A stretch of 38,426 bases of DNA from Clostridia bacterium. GTDB taxonomy: Bacteria > Bacillota > Clostridia > UBA1212. The notes under the pieces were generated by a model, which worked only from the letters and a program-made list of their open reading frames with translations, had not been told where the DNA came from and ran no database searches. Of this stretch, positions 17,019-24,913 are shown in pieces; the stretch's first letter is position 1, and each line of letters starts with the position of its first letter. The stretch spans positions 1 through 38,426 of the forward strand of contig JAGDAX010000044.1 of assembly GCA_017848335.1 (NCBI GenBank), written 5' to 3'. The position numbers and the translations under genes were made by a program.

Positions 17019-17360
17019 GAGCGGAATGGCTTCGCGGGCGGCCCCTGAGACGGCCTTCGGGCAGGCTTTCGGACGGACTTTGTGACAGGCTTTTCTTCAG
17101 GCTCCCGGGCGGACTTTTGAACGGGCTTTTGGGGGCGCTTCCGGTGTACCTTCGGGTATACTTCCGTGAAGGCTTTGGCGCAGACTTTGGCAGCTGCTTT
17201 GAGCAAGGTTTTTTGAGCAAGCTTTTGAGGAAGCTTTTGAGGAAGCTTTTGCACACTCTGCTGCGCCTCACGTCAGCTTCGTCCTGAAGCCTTTTCGCCG
17301 CCGCATCAGCCGCCTTTTTAAGCCGGCTTTTCGCCGCCTCTTCAAGCCGCCTTTTCATTT
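17019..17360. other. Low-complexity gap downstream of pepF
   Basis: About 340 bases without a supported gene. The sequence has short internal repeats (GAAGCTTTTGAG occurs several times near 17215-17250). A minus-strand frame runs across it and is rich in Lys, Ser and Pro, but it lies beyond the pepF terminator and lacks a ribosome site. Confidence 0.5.
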
Positions 17361-17389
17361 CAAAAGGCCGGGGCGTTCCCGCCCCGGCC
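17361..17389 (-). terminator. Intrinsic terminator of pepF
   Basis: GGCCGGGGCG (17366-17375) and CGCCCCGGCC (17380-17389) form a perfect 10-bp GC stem with a four-base loop. On the minus strand it is followed by TTTTG and an A/T-rich run. It lies 31 bases beyond the pepF stop codon. Confidence 0.85.
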
Positions 17390-17419
17390 GTCCAACCAAA
17401 ATAAACCAAGATCACGGAC

Positions 17420-19120
17420 TTAAGCTTTGACCTTTCCCTTCAGAAGCTCCGCCTGCGCCTCCGCAAACTCCGCCACCGCCTTAACAGTGTCCTCAAGCAG
17501 AGGCCTCGGAATACCCGCCTTGTCGAGCGTTTCAAAATACCCGTACTTCCCGCCAAGGCCGCAAAGCTCGATATACCTTCTGAAGCCCTCTCCGGTCTCC
17601 TCGTTCAGCTTGTAAAGGTACAGAGCCCCCATCTGCGCGAGTGCGTAGTCCACGTAGTAGAACGGGTACAGGAAAATGTGCTGCTTCTGCATCCAAAAGC
17701 CGCCGTTCTCAAGGAACTCAATGCCGTCGTAGTGCCGCCAGGGCATGTATTTCTGCTCGATCTCCTTCCAGTACTGCCGCCACATTGCAGGTGTGGAGCC
17801 CGGATTCCCGTAAACTCTGTGCTGGAATTCGTCGACGGACACAAGGTACGGTATGGTCTTGACGGCCTCGCAGAAATGCCCGAATCTGTACTTGTCGGCT
17901 TTGTCGCCGAAGAAGCTCTCCATATAGGGGTACGCGAAGTGCTCCATCGTCATCGAATGGATCTCGTTGATCTCACTGGTGCCGGTGCAGATATCGTCAA
18001 TTGGAAGCCTTCTCGAGGAATAGTAATACTCGAAGGCGTGGCCCGCTTCATGGGTCAGCACGTCCACGTCAGCGGCAGTGCCGTTGAAGTTGGAGAATAT
18101 GAAGGGCGCCTTGAACTCGTGAATCATCGTGCAGTAGCCGCCCATGTGTTTATTCTCGCGTGTCACAAAATCGTAAAGCTCATACTCGCGCATAAACGAG
18201 AAGAACTCGCCCGTCTCAGGCGACATGTGCCTGTACATCTCGAGGGCCTTGTCGGTAAGCTCCTCGGGCGTGCCCTGCGGGATCGCGTTGCCGTCCGGGA
18301 ATATCACCGCCTCGTCGCACCAGTTGAGCTTTTCGAGCCCCAGTCTCCCTGCCTGCTCCCTGTAGAACTTATCGCACAGGGGCGTGATGTATTTGCGCAC
18401 CGCTTCCCTGAAGGCCGCCACGTCCTCCGGGCCGTAGTCGAATCGCTCCCTGGCAAGGTACGCGTAGTCGATATAGCTCTTGAATCCGAGGCGCTTCGCT
18501 ATCGTAACGCGCTTTTTGATGAGCTTTCCGTAGATCTCATCCAGCTTGCCGGAAATGCTCTCGTAAAGGTCAGCCCATGCCTTAAGCGCCGCTCTGCGCG
18601 TCTCAATGTCGTCCGACTGCATCTCCTTCAGCAGCCCGTAGAAGTTGCACTGCTTCCCGTTGAACTCGGTCGAGGCCGCCGCGGCCACCTTGGAATACTC
18701 CGTCCCGAGAAGGCTCTCCTCCACCGAGGGCTTGATGATGCTGAGCTTCATGAGCCTGATCGAATTCTCGAGCGATTTGAAATAGTGGTCGCCGTAGGTC
18801 TTCTCCAGGTCCTTCCTGTAGGGGCTCTCCGCCAGCGTCTTGTTCAGCTTTTTGACCAACGGCATGAGCTTCGGCAGGTTGACGTCGAAAAATTTCTTCT
18901 CCGCGTCGTAAAACTCATCCTTCATGTTCATCGTGTTTCTGATGTGCGCAATGGACACCATCGAGAAGAAATGCTTCTGCGACCCGTTCATGGCAAGAAA
19001 AGCCGCGTCTGCCTCTTCGGCGCTCTTCGCGCTCCTGAGCTTTTTAATATACAGCCTGCACTGCTTTTTAAGCTCGTTAATATCAGGCCGCTTGTATTCG
19101 ATGTCCTTGAATTTTTCCAT
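17420..19120 (-). CDS. M3-family oligoendopeptidase (PepF-like)
   Basis: A cytosolic zinc metallopeptidase that trims oligopeptides; 566 residues, normal for the PepF/M3B group. The zinc motif HEAGH spans 357-361 in DVLTHEAGHAFEYY, followed by the expected downstream Glu region (GTSEINEIHSMTMEHFAYPY). The C-terminal FYYVDYALAQMGALYL segment, a typical M3 substrate-binding helix with Tyr and His partners, is intact. GGGAGG lies nine bases before the ATG. It is flanked by a strong terminator downstream and a 16-bp repeat array upstream, so it is probably transcribed alone or as the end of the rimI unit. Confidence 0.93.
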   Translation of the reverse strand: MEKFKDIEYKRPDINELKKQCRLYIKKLRSAKSAEEADAAFLAMNGSQKHFFSMVSIAHIRNTMNMKDEFYDAEKKFFDVNLPKLMPLVKKLNKTLAESPYRKDLEKTYGDHYFKSLENSIRLMKLSIIKPSVEESLLGTEYSKVAAAASTEFNGKQCNFYGLLKEMQSDDIETRRAALKAWADLYESISGKLDEIYGKLIKKRVTIAKRLGFKSYIDYAYLARERFDYGPEDVAAFREAVRKYITPLCDKFYREQAGRLGLEKLNWCDEAVIFPDGNAIPQGTPEELTDKALEMYRHMSPETGEFFSFMREYELYDFVTRENKHMGGYCTMIHEFKAPFIFSNFNGTAADVDVLTHEAGHAFEYYYSSRRLPIDDICTGTSEINEIHSMTMEHFAYPYMESFFGDKADKYRFGHFCEAVKTIPYLVSVDEFQHRVYGNPGSTPAMWRQYWKEIEQKYMPWRHYDGIEFLENGGFWMQKQHIFLYPFYYVDYALAQMGALYLYKLNEETGEGFRRYIELCGLGGKYGYFETLDKAGIPRPLLEDTVKAVAEFAEAQAELLKGKVKA

Positions 19121-19159
19121 CTTCTCTGACCTCCCGGTAAATGCTGACGGCTTCTGCCC

Positions 19160-19271
19160 GTGAATGAGCTCCCACGTGAATGAACTTCCCCGTGAATTAA
19201 CTTCCCCGTGAATGAACTTCCATGTGAATCAACTTCCATGTGAATAAACTTCCCCGTAAATTCACTGCTCC
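19160..19271. repeat. Seven tandem 16-bp units upstream of pepF
   Basis: Units such as GTGAATGAACTTCCCC repeat with a period of exactly 16 bases, starting at 19160, 19176, 19192, 19208, 19224, 19240 and 19256. The inner five differ by only one to three bases; the outer two are more divergent. The array lies between the EPSP-synthase-like gene and pepF. The period is not a multiple of three. Confidence 0.9.
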
Positions 19272-19313
19272 GCGATAAGCTGTTCCGCGCGTGATCCGAT
19301 TCCCCTGAAAAAT

Positions 19314-20879
19314 CTACTCCGCAAATCCGCCGATGCCCGCGAATATATCCCAGAAATCCGGATAAGCCTTCTCAAGGCATTCCGAGTTCTCCAGAACGTT
19401 CGACTTTTTGGAGCAAAGCGACGCAAGTATCGCCACCTCGGAAAGAATGAAATTGTTGCGGCAGTTGATGCGCGTGCCGCCCTCGAAGGCAGTCTTGCCC
19501 TTGACCCACATGGAGCCGCAGGTCCCGGGCGTAAACTCCGCGCCCAGCTTTTTGAGCTCGGCCACGGTGTAATAAAACGCGCCGCCGTTCATATTGATGA
19601 TCTCCTGCGTCAGGTCGGTAATTTCCGTATTTCCCTCGATCTGCGTGGCAAGAAAAACGATGAAAGGCAGGCATTCCCGGGCCTCCGCGGCATTGACCGA
19701 CGTCGGGATCTTAAACTCGCTTCCCGTGAACGCAGCCTCGCCGTCGAAGCCCTCCCTCAGGACAAGCTTCATGCGCGCCAGCTGGTCGATGAACTCCTTT
19801 TTCTTCACGAAGGGACTGCCCGGATATGTGTTCGAGACCGACACCGCATACCCCAGCGCCGAGCACGTAAGCCCGAACACAGCCATTCGCCAGTCGCCCG
19901 CAGGCGTGAAAACAACGCCGCTCTTAAGAGGCGCGGTGCCGTCCACAAAGCAGACCGTGTCGTCCGAAAGTGTGACGACGCCGCCCATCTGCCTGAGCGC
20001 ATCCCTGTAGATATTGAAAATATTTTCGTGCTCCAGCGGAAGATCCATTACGATCTTCTGCGTGTTCCCGTAAACGATATTGCCCACCGCAATCGCGATA
20101 AGGATCCTCTCCGTGGTGTCGCCGTTGAGAACAAGCTTGTCCAGCCCGAAAATATACCTGGCGAAATTCGCGTCGAAATCCTCGCCGTCCTTGCGTTTTT
20201 GCGCCTGAGGATCTTCTCCGGTATCGCCTTCGGCACCCTCACCGCCGGCATTTTCCTTACCGTCCTCCGGAGCGTCAGCCGCTGCGGATGTCCCGGCGGC
20301 ATTGCCGTCTGAACGGCCGTCTGCACGGCCGGAAGCTTCCTGCAGCTTTGCAGCTTCATTGTCGGGCCCTTCGAGGTGTGCGGGTGCAGTCCCTTCTGCA
20401 GGTCCGGAAGCTGCGGCCGGTTCGGAAGCCGCGGCAGGTCCGGAAGCCGCGGCAGGTTCGGAAGCTTCAGCCTGTTCGGAAGCCGCGGCAGGTTCTGCAG
20501 CCGCAGCGCCCTCGTTCTTGCCGCATTCAGCCTTGCCGCCATCGTCCCTGCAGCCTTCGTCCTTGTCGGGCGCGAGATTCTCCTTGGTGTTCTTCACCAC
20601 GTTCTTAAACTGCCTGATCTCCTCCGAGAATATGATCCCGTATGCCCTTTTGGCGTCCCCGGCCCCGTCCACGGCAAGCCCGTTTGTCCGCATCACGTAG
20701 CCCGCGCCTGCTTTCTTGATGAGGCTGAGCACCCCTGTAAAGGGCTCGCGAAGCACAGTCCCCCTGAATTCCGTCCTTCCCGGCGAAAGCGCCGATATCT
20801 TCAGCGCAAAATACGTGTAATCGTCGATGGCCGGTATTTCAAGAAGTCCCTTCAGTTTGGTCTGGTAAACGAATCTCAT
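19314..20879 (-). CDS. Degenerate EPSP-synthase/MurA-fold (EPT) protein with a low-complexity insert
   Basis: The 521-residue protein resembles 5-enolpyruvylshikimate-3-phosphate synthase: an N-terminal LKGLLEIPA...ALKISALSPGRTEFRG block, a TPAGDWRMAVFGLTCSALG block like the family's DHR-AMA region, FLATQIEGNTEITDL, and the ending ENSECLEKAYPDFWDIFAGIGG. However, the active-site motifs PGDKSIS, GNAGTxxR and RxKESDR are not seen; the position of the catalytic Lys reads AIDDYTY. Residues about 100-232 are an Ala/Pro/Glu-rich insert with hexapeptide repeats; without it the core is about 390 residues, near normal. So it probably keeps the fold but not AroA activity. Its ATG abuts the rimI stop (TGAATG), implying coupling. 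A working AroA may lie elsewhere. The alignment is by eye. Confidence 0.55.
   Translation of the reverse strand: MRFVYQTKLKGLLEIPAIDDYTYFALKISALSPGRTEFRGTVLREPFTGVLSLIKKAGAGYVMRTNGLAVDGAGDAKRAYGIIFSEEIRQFKNVVKNTKENLAPDKDEGCRDDGGKAECGKNEGAAAAEPAAASEQAEASEPAAASGPAAASEPAAASGPAEGTAPAHLEGPDNEAAKLQEASGRADGRSDGNAAGTSAAADAPEDGKENAGGEGAEGDTGEDPQAQKRKDGEDFDANFARYIFGLDKLVLNGDTTERILIAIAVGNIVYGNTQKIVMDLPLEHENIFNIYRDALRQMGGVVTLSDDTVCFVDGTAPLKSGVVFTPAGDWRMAVFGLTCSALGYAVSVSNTYPGSPFVKKKEFIDQLARMKLVLREGFDGEAAFTGSEFKIPTSVNAAEARECLPFIVFLATQIEGNTEITDLTQEIINMNGGAFYYTVAELKKLGAEFTPGTCGSMWVKGKTAFEGGTRINCRNNFILSEVAILASLCSKKSNVLENSECLEKAYPDFWDIFAGIGGFAE
20391..20501 (-). repeat. In-frame 18-bp repeats in the EPT-like gene
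   Basis: About five units encode hexapeptides such as SEPAAA and SGPAAA. The DNA unit GAAGCCGCGGCAGGT is nearly identical between neighbouring copies, so the expansion looks recent. The array is part of the insert in the N-terminal domain. Confidence 0.85.
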
Positions 20880-21326
20880 TCAGGCGTCCCCCTTAAGTGA
20901 AAGCTGGTAAACCAATGCATCCTCACCGTTCTCATAGTAGTTATATCTCGTGTATGAATACGCGAAGCCTCTGCTCTCGTAAAGCGAGATCGCGCCCCGG
21001 TTGCTTTTTCTCACCTCAAGGAAAATCCTGTCGCAGCCGCTTGCCCGCGCATCCGCGATAAGGTCGTCAAGAAGTCCCGCCGCCACGCCTTTTCTCCGAA
21101 ACCTCGGCTGCGTGCATATCCGCATAAGCTCGCAATCCTCGAAAATAACGGAGTAGCAGCAATACCCCATCAATTCACCGGATTCGGCGTCGTAAGTACC
21201 GCGAAGGCGCATAAATTTATTGTCGGCAAGGCTCGCCAGGAAAGAGCTCCCCCAGGGCTTTCTGAAGCAGCACTCTTCGAGGTATGCGGCCTCGTCTATT
21301 CCGGTTCCCCAAAGTTTTTCAGACAT
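20880..21326 (-). CDS. rimI: GNAT acetyltransferase, probable ribosomal protein S18-alanine N-acetyltransferase
   Basis: A 148-residue GNAT enzyme with the acetyl-CoA loop RFRRKGVAAGLL (75-86), FLEVRKSNRGAISLYESRGF, and a C-terminal YYENGEDALVYQL motif, the standard RimI layout. RimI acetylates the N-terminal Ala of S18, though in many bacteria it acts on other N-termini too. ATG 21326 is chosen: AGGA lies about six bases upstream and the size then matches RimI; the frame itself extends to 21401. It follows tsaB, a common rimI location, but here 466 bases of repeat-rich DNA separate them. The EPT-like gene follows without a gap. Confidence 0.85.
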   Translation of the reverse strand: MSEKLWGTGIDEAAYLEECCFRKPWGSSFLASLADNKFMRLRGTYDAESGELMGYCCYSVIFEDCELMRICTQPRFRRKGVAAGLLDDLIADARASGCDRIFLEVRKSNRGAISLYESRGFAYSYTRYNYYENGEDALVYQLSLKGDA

Positions 21327-21792
21327 TATGATTCCTGCTTTGTGATGTTTTGGCAGATTTAAGTGCCGAGTGCCGAGTGATATCTGCAAGGCCGGAGGCA
21401 ATAGGCCAAAGGCCGGAGACTTCGGCTGCCGGTGAACGGTTCGGATCCCCCGTCTGCATTTTGAGTCACGAACGGTTCACGCACAAGCTTGCTCGGCGAT
21501 TGCTGATTAAATGCTCTTTCCGCAAGCGAGGATATCAGCACCACACATTCCGGCGATATTTGGGCAAAACATCTGCCTTCAGCGCATTACGGGCAACAAG
21601 GTGCCGTACGACTTATTATTCGTCGCAGCGAAGCGCGATCTGTGCTATAAACGCACAACTCACGTTACATAACTCTTAACTCACATTCCGGAGCAGCCGC
21701 GAAGCGGCACCCTGGCCTCTGGCACTCATTTACCGCGAAGCGGCACTACGGCCTCCGGCCTCTTGCCTCTTGCCTATTCCCGGCACCGGCAC
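21327..21792. repeat. 466-base repeat-rich gap between tsaB and rimI
   Basis: No gene is supported. It holds several copies of sequences seen elsewhere: 21450-21483 matches 62-91 near the window start (GTCTGCAT and GAACGGTTCACGC); 21510-21590 matches 12965-13045; GAACGGTTC occurs also at 21433-21441; and CCGCGAAGCGGCAC occurs near 21695 and 21732. The region looks like decayed or dispersed intergenic elements inside what is usually a tight operon. Confidence 0.6.
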
Positions 21793-22503
21793 TTAGCACT
21801 TCTTCACCGTAACGTGCACGTCCTTGTAATAATTCACGGCTGCATTCTGCGCGTCCAGCGCGGCAGCGTCCTCAACGCTGCCCAGAACCCTCATTGTTTC
21901 CTTGTATGCGCCGCTGTACGTTCCGCATATTTCCCCTTCAGGTGCAAACCTCGCCTCAGGAAGCAGTTCAGCTATTAAACTTCTGTAATTGAGCGCCCCG
22001 TCGCCGGTAAATACCGCCGGTAAGCCCGGTCTGAGGGCTTCCTTTACGACGCCGCATATTTTATCAAGATAGTCGGAGCCGACCTTGTCAAATACCGTCC
22101 CTGCACCGCGGTTCGCGCCGTCGCCGCTCAAAAGATAATAACAAAGGGTGTTCCGTCCGTCAATGAGACTGACCCTGATATCCGGCGTAACGCTTACCGA
22201 CGCGGCAAGATAACGAAGCGTATTCACAGGCACGAGCGGCTTTTTGAGACTGTACGAAAGGGTCTTGGCGGCGGCCATTGAGATGCGCAGACCCGTATAG
22301 GAGCCCGGGCCGGCGGTGACGGAAAAAACGTCGATATCTTCAAGGGCTGCGCCGGCGTCTTCGAGCACCTTCCCGATGCACGGAAAAAGCATTGACGCGT
22401 GTGTTTTGACGCCGTCATCGGAGGCCTCCGACAGAAGCGCGCCGTCTTCGATCAGGAACACACGGGCCAGACGGCAGGACGTATCAAGAAACAATATCTT
22501 CAA
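21793..22503 (-). CDS. tsaB: t6A synthesis protein TsaB (TsaD-binding scaffold)
   Basis: TsaB pairs with TsaD in the threonylcarbamoyl transfer complex. It has the ASKHA-like fold: LFLDTSCRLARVFL at the start, IDVFSVTAGPGSYTGLRISMAAAKTLSY (the family signature), and ALKKPLVPVNTLRYL-type following strand. It lacks the C-terminal metal site of TsaD, as expected. I place the start at TTG 22503 because AAAGGA lies nine bases upstream and the protein then begins MKILFLDTS as in relatives (236 residues); ATG 22521 is the alternative without a clear ribosome site. It overlaps tsaE by 20 bases. Confidence 0.93.
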   Translation of the reverse strand: MKILFLDTSCRLARVFLIEDGALLSEASDDGVKTHASMLFPCIGKVLEDAGAALEDIDVFSVTAGPGSYTGLRISMAAAKTLSYSLKKPLVPVNTLRYLAASVSVTPDIRVSLIDGRNTLCYYLLSGDGANRGAGTVFDKVGSDYLDKICGVVKEALRPGLPAVFTGDGALNYRSLIAELLPEARFAPEGEICGTYSGAYKETMRVLGSVEDAAALDAQNAAVNYYKDVHVTVKKC

Positions 22504-22981
22504 AGCATTCAATCCTTTCATCCGGTCCGGAAATCTCAATATCCCTTCGGTCAGGGGAAATATCGTCGCGCCTCGTGATATTCACGCGGAAGGTGCGGCC
22601 GAAAAGCTTCGCGGCGTCGGCGCCGCCTGCGGCGAATACTATATCGGCCCATTCGATGACGAAAACCGTGTCGCTTCCGTCAAAATCAAAGAAACCGATG
22701 TCGTAAAGATCCTCGATTCCGGTCAGCCTGTAGGCGTCGCAATGAACCACCGAAACCTCTCCGCTGCGCGGCTCGTAAATATTCATGAGCGAAAATGAGG
22801 GGCTGGTGACAGGCGTCCTGAGGTCAAAATTGCCGCAAACGCCTCTGGTAAAAGCGGTCTTGCCCGCCCCGAGATCCCCCGTGAGAAGCACACAGTCTCC
22901 CGGCGCCAGCAGCGCGCCAAGAGCCTTGCCGTATAATTCGGTTTGCTCCGGAGACCCGGAATTCAAAAAGACCTTGCCCAT
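22484..22981 (-). CDS. tsaE: t6A synthesis ATPase TsaE
   Basis: P-loop ATPase that resets the TsaB-TsaD complex. The 165 residues show Walker A GDLGAGKT (35-42), TSPSFSLMNIYE, HCDAYRLTGIEDLYDIGF, and the Walker-B-like VFVIEWAD, all family hallmarks. ATG 22981 gives the normal size and lies 10 bases after the stop of the deacetylase gene; the open frame extends upstream to 23050 inside that gene, which is not expected to be used. It overlaps tsaB at its end. The tsaE-tsaB-rimI order is widespread in Bacillota. Confidence 0.95.
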   Translation of the reverse strand: MGKVFLNSGSPEQTELYGKALGALLAPGDCVLLTGDLGAGKTAFTRGVCGNFDLRTPVTSPSFSLMNIYEPRSGEVSVVHCDAYRLTGIEDLYDIGFFDFDGSDTVFVIEWADIVFAAGGADAAKLFGRTFRVNITRRDDISPDRRDIEISGPDERIECFEDIVS

Positions 22982-22991
22982 TGCCGTCAGA

Positions 22992-24086
22992 TCAGTTAAA
23001 CACAGGATGCTGCACAGGCTTTGTCTCGTAAGTGAGCCTGTCGAAAGCATAGCCCTCAGAAAGCGCGCGCTCGATGATCAGCGGCAGCGCGTCGGCGGTG
23101 GTATCCTGTCCGTCGTAATCGTGCATAAGGACTACGTTCTCGGTCTTGGTCCTGCTGACCTCCTTGAACACAGCCGCGACAATCTCCTCCGCCGTCATAC
23201 GTGTCATGGCGTCCTCAGGAGATACGTTCCAGTCAAAATAGATGAAGCCCCTCTCCGGCACCATTTTCGACAGCTGCGTCATAATGCCCGGGCAGTATTT
23301 TTTGCTGACTCCGTTGGAAGCTCCGCCGGGAAATCTGGAAATATTGGGCGCGAAGCCTACGCCCTTCTTGAGCGATGAGTCCACGGCGTAGAAATCCTCG
23401 AAAAACGCGTCCGTCGAGGTGTAAATGATCTGGTATTCGTGGGTCTTGCTGTGGATGCCGACGTTGTGGCCCTCCTCCAGGGCGCGCTTAATGTATCGGC
23501 CCCGGGAGCCCTCAAAATCCGAGCCCACCACAAAGAAAGTTGCCTTCACGTTGTACTTTTTGAGCTGGTCAAGGACCTTATCGGTCACGTAGCTCGGTCC
23601 GTCGTCAAAGGTCAGGTAGATGGTGGAGCCGTTCCAATTGTCGGGCTTCACGATGGTGGAAGGATCGTAATGGACAGTGAGATATTCGCCCTCAGGCAGC
23701 CGCGTGGGAGCTTCGGTGACCTTCCCGGTGGAGGTCACTTCGGGAGTTTCCGCCGTGGTGTCGGGTGTTTCGGCAGGTGTATTGTCGGGGGAAGGCGTCT
23801 CCGTCTCCTGAGCGTCAGTCTCGGAAGGCGCTTCGGTATATTCCGAAGGAACGTTCGTCGCAACGGGCTCAACGGTATTCACGGAAAGGTGGCCGGACGG
23901 GCCCGGAACGACCGCTGCCTGATTCATCTTGTTGTTTATGACCAGCATGCCGAGCGCAACCGCGGCGCCGAGCAATATCAAAACAATTCCGGGCAAAACA
24001 CTCTTTTTTCCGAAAAGGAAGGCCGCGCCCAGGACCGCGATCGCTATTCCAAGCGCAAGGCCGAGACCAAACATCACACTACTCAT
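22992..24086 (-). CDS. Membrane-anchored polysaccharide deacetylase (CE4/NodB domain)
   Basis: Likely removes acetyl groups from cell-wall glycan or another surface polysaccharide. Order: two membrane helices (about 4-25 and 29-50), a Thr/Glu/Pro-rich spacer (70-130), then a NodB domain. Seen: TFDDGP (159-164; catalytic Asp and metal Asp), HSKTH (212-216; metal His pair), RFPGGAS, and late LMHDYDG. All five CE4 motifs look present, so it should be active, outside the membrane. ATG 24086 has GGGAG eight bases upstream; a TTG at 24101 is possible. A good promoter lies at 24143-24172, making this the first gene of the tsaE-tsaB unit. The substrate is inferred. Confidence 0.88.
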   Translation of the reverse strand: MSSVMFGLGLALGIAIAVLGAAFLFGKKSVLPGIVLILLGAAVALGMLVINNKMNQAAVVPGPSGHLSVNTVEPVATNVPSEYTEAPSETDAQETETPSPDNTPAETPDTTAETPEVTSTGKVTEAPTRLPEGEYLTVHYDPSTIVKPDNWNGSTIYLTFDDGPSYVTDKVLDQLKKYNVKATFFVVGSDFEGSRGRYIKRALEEGHNVGIHSKTHEYQIIYTSTDAFFEDFYAVDSSLKKGVGFAPNISRFPGGASNGVSKKYCPGIMTQLSKMVPERGFIYFDWNVSPEDAMTRMTAEEIVAAVFKEVSRTKTENVVLMHDYDGQDTTADALPLIIERALSEGYAFDRLTYETKPVQHPVFN

Positions 24087-24142
24087 CCAAGCATCTCCCA
24101 AACAGATTTGTAACCGGGGAAATCATTCTCCGATATCGTCAT

Positions 24143-24172
24143 ATTTTAGCATATTTTTCCACTCTTTTTCAA
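24143..24172 (-). promoter_or_regulatory. Promoter of the deacetylase-tsaE-tsaB unit
   Basis: On the minus strand TTGAAA (24167-24172) and TAAAAT (24143-24148) are 18 bases apart, and TGC directly before TAAAAT gives an extended -10. It faces away from the plus-strand promoter at 24508-24536. Confidence 0.65.
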
Positions 24173-24198
24173 TATTTTTGAGAGCCGGGATTCACGCG

Positions 24199-24312
24199 GA
24201 AGTCAAGGAGATCAAGGCCCGAAGCTCTGCAGGACATCAGGGATATCAAGGCCCGAAAACGCTGCCGGACATTAGCGAGATCAAGGCCCGAAAATGCTGC
24301 CGGGAGCCACGA
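24199..24312. repeat. Three direct copies of a 34-36 bp unit
   Basis: TCAAGGCCCGAA recurs near 24212, 24245 and 24281 within longer similar units that also share GCTGCCGG. Part of the divergent intergenic region between the deacetylase and DUF1385 genes. No gene or hairpin function is visible. Confidence 0.7.
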
Positions 24313-24507
24313 AAATTTCCGCCGGGCATTTACGGAAATCACCGCGGTAAGTCACAAAGATCACCGCCGGGCTTTTTCGGAAGCACCGCCGTAAGTCACG
24401 TCCGGCATCAAGCATTGCGGAAAAAGCATCAAGCCGGCGCTTACCCGAATCAAACTTGATCAAAGCTGAAAAGCCGCTGAAAAACCGGTTCAAAAACGCG
24501 CTCCCAC

Positions 24508-24536
24508 TTGAAAAAAAAGGCGCAAAAATGTATAAT
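24508..24536 (+). promoter_or_regulatory. Strong promoter of DUF1385 and prmC-recG
   Basis: TTGAAA (24508-24513) and a consensus TATAAT (24531-24536) are 17 bases apart. Transcription would begin near 24543, giving a leader of about 370 bases that carries three kinds of repeats before the ATG at 24914. Confidence 0.75.
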
Positions 24537-24632
24537 TATGCGCGGTTAAAACACTTGCGGACAGAGACGACGAGCCTCATTCGCGGGCTTCAGCCGGGAC
24601 AGCCGCACCCCCGATCTTCGGGCAAATAAACG

Positions 24633-24726
24633 TCCCGACGGAAAGAAAACCTCCCGACGGAGGAAAAACTTCCCGACGGAGAACAATCTTCCCGACGGAG
24701 AAAAGCTTCCCGACGGGGAACAAGCT
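24633..24726 (+). repeat. Five tandem 19-bp units in the DUF1385 leader
   Basis: Units such as TCCCGACGGAGAACAATCT repeat five times (periods 19, 19, 19, 18). They lie between the promoter and the DUF1385 start, so they should be transcribed into the 5' leader. Confidence 0.85.
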
Positions 24727-24751
24727 TACCGCTGCAGAAAAAGGTTTCCCC

Positions 24752-24870
24752 AAACGGAATCGCTCACCTCGCTGCGGCACAAAACGGAATCGCTCACCTC
24801 GCTGCGACGTATTCCTGCGACAAAACCGTCTGCAAATCCGTCTGCAAATCCGGCGGCAAATCCGGCGGCA
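24752..24870 (+). repeat. 30-bp direct repeat and short GCAAATCCG repeats
   Basis: A sequence beginning AAACGGAATCGCTCACC occurs at 24752-24776 and again exactly 30 bases later (24782-24806). From about 24828 on, GCAAATCCG repeats four times with a period of about 12. Both lie in the DUF1385 leader. Confidence 0.75.
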
Positions 24871-24913
24871 CAAAATAACTACGAAAATTCATCACGGGAC
24901 AACAGAGACACAA

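Noticed and set aside
16996-17415. Minus-strand frame of 139 codons, rich in Lys, Ser and Pro
   Set aside because: It runs through the pepF terminator, has no ribosome site, and its composition follows from short DNA repeats; the good promoter at 16990-17018 overlaps its 3' end.
17678-19129. Plus-strand frame of 483 codons opposite pepF
   Set aside because: The minus strand encodes a full M3 peptidase with HEAGH; the antisense product is rich in His, Val and Arg without recognisable motifs.
19160-19271. Possible CRISPR array
   Set aside because: The 16-bp units are directly adjacent without spacers, and no cas gene lies in the window. The same applies to the 23-bp arrays near clpX.
24577-24873. 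Minus-strand frame of 98 codons beginning with CRRI repeats
   Set aside because: It is produced by the GCAAATCCG and 19-bp repeats, has no ribosome site and lies opposite the DUF1385 leader.
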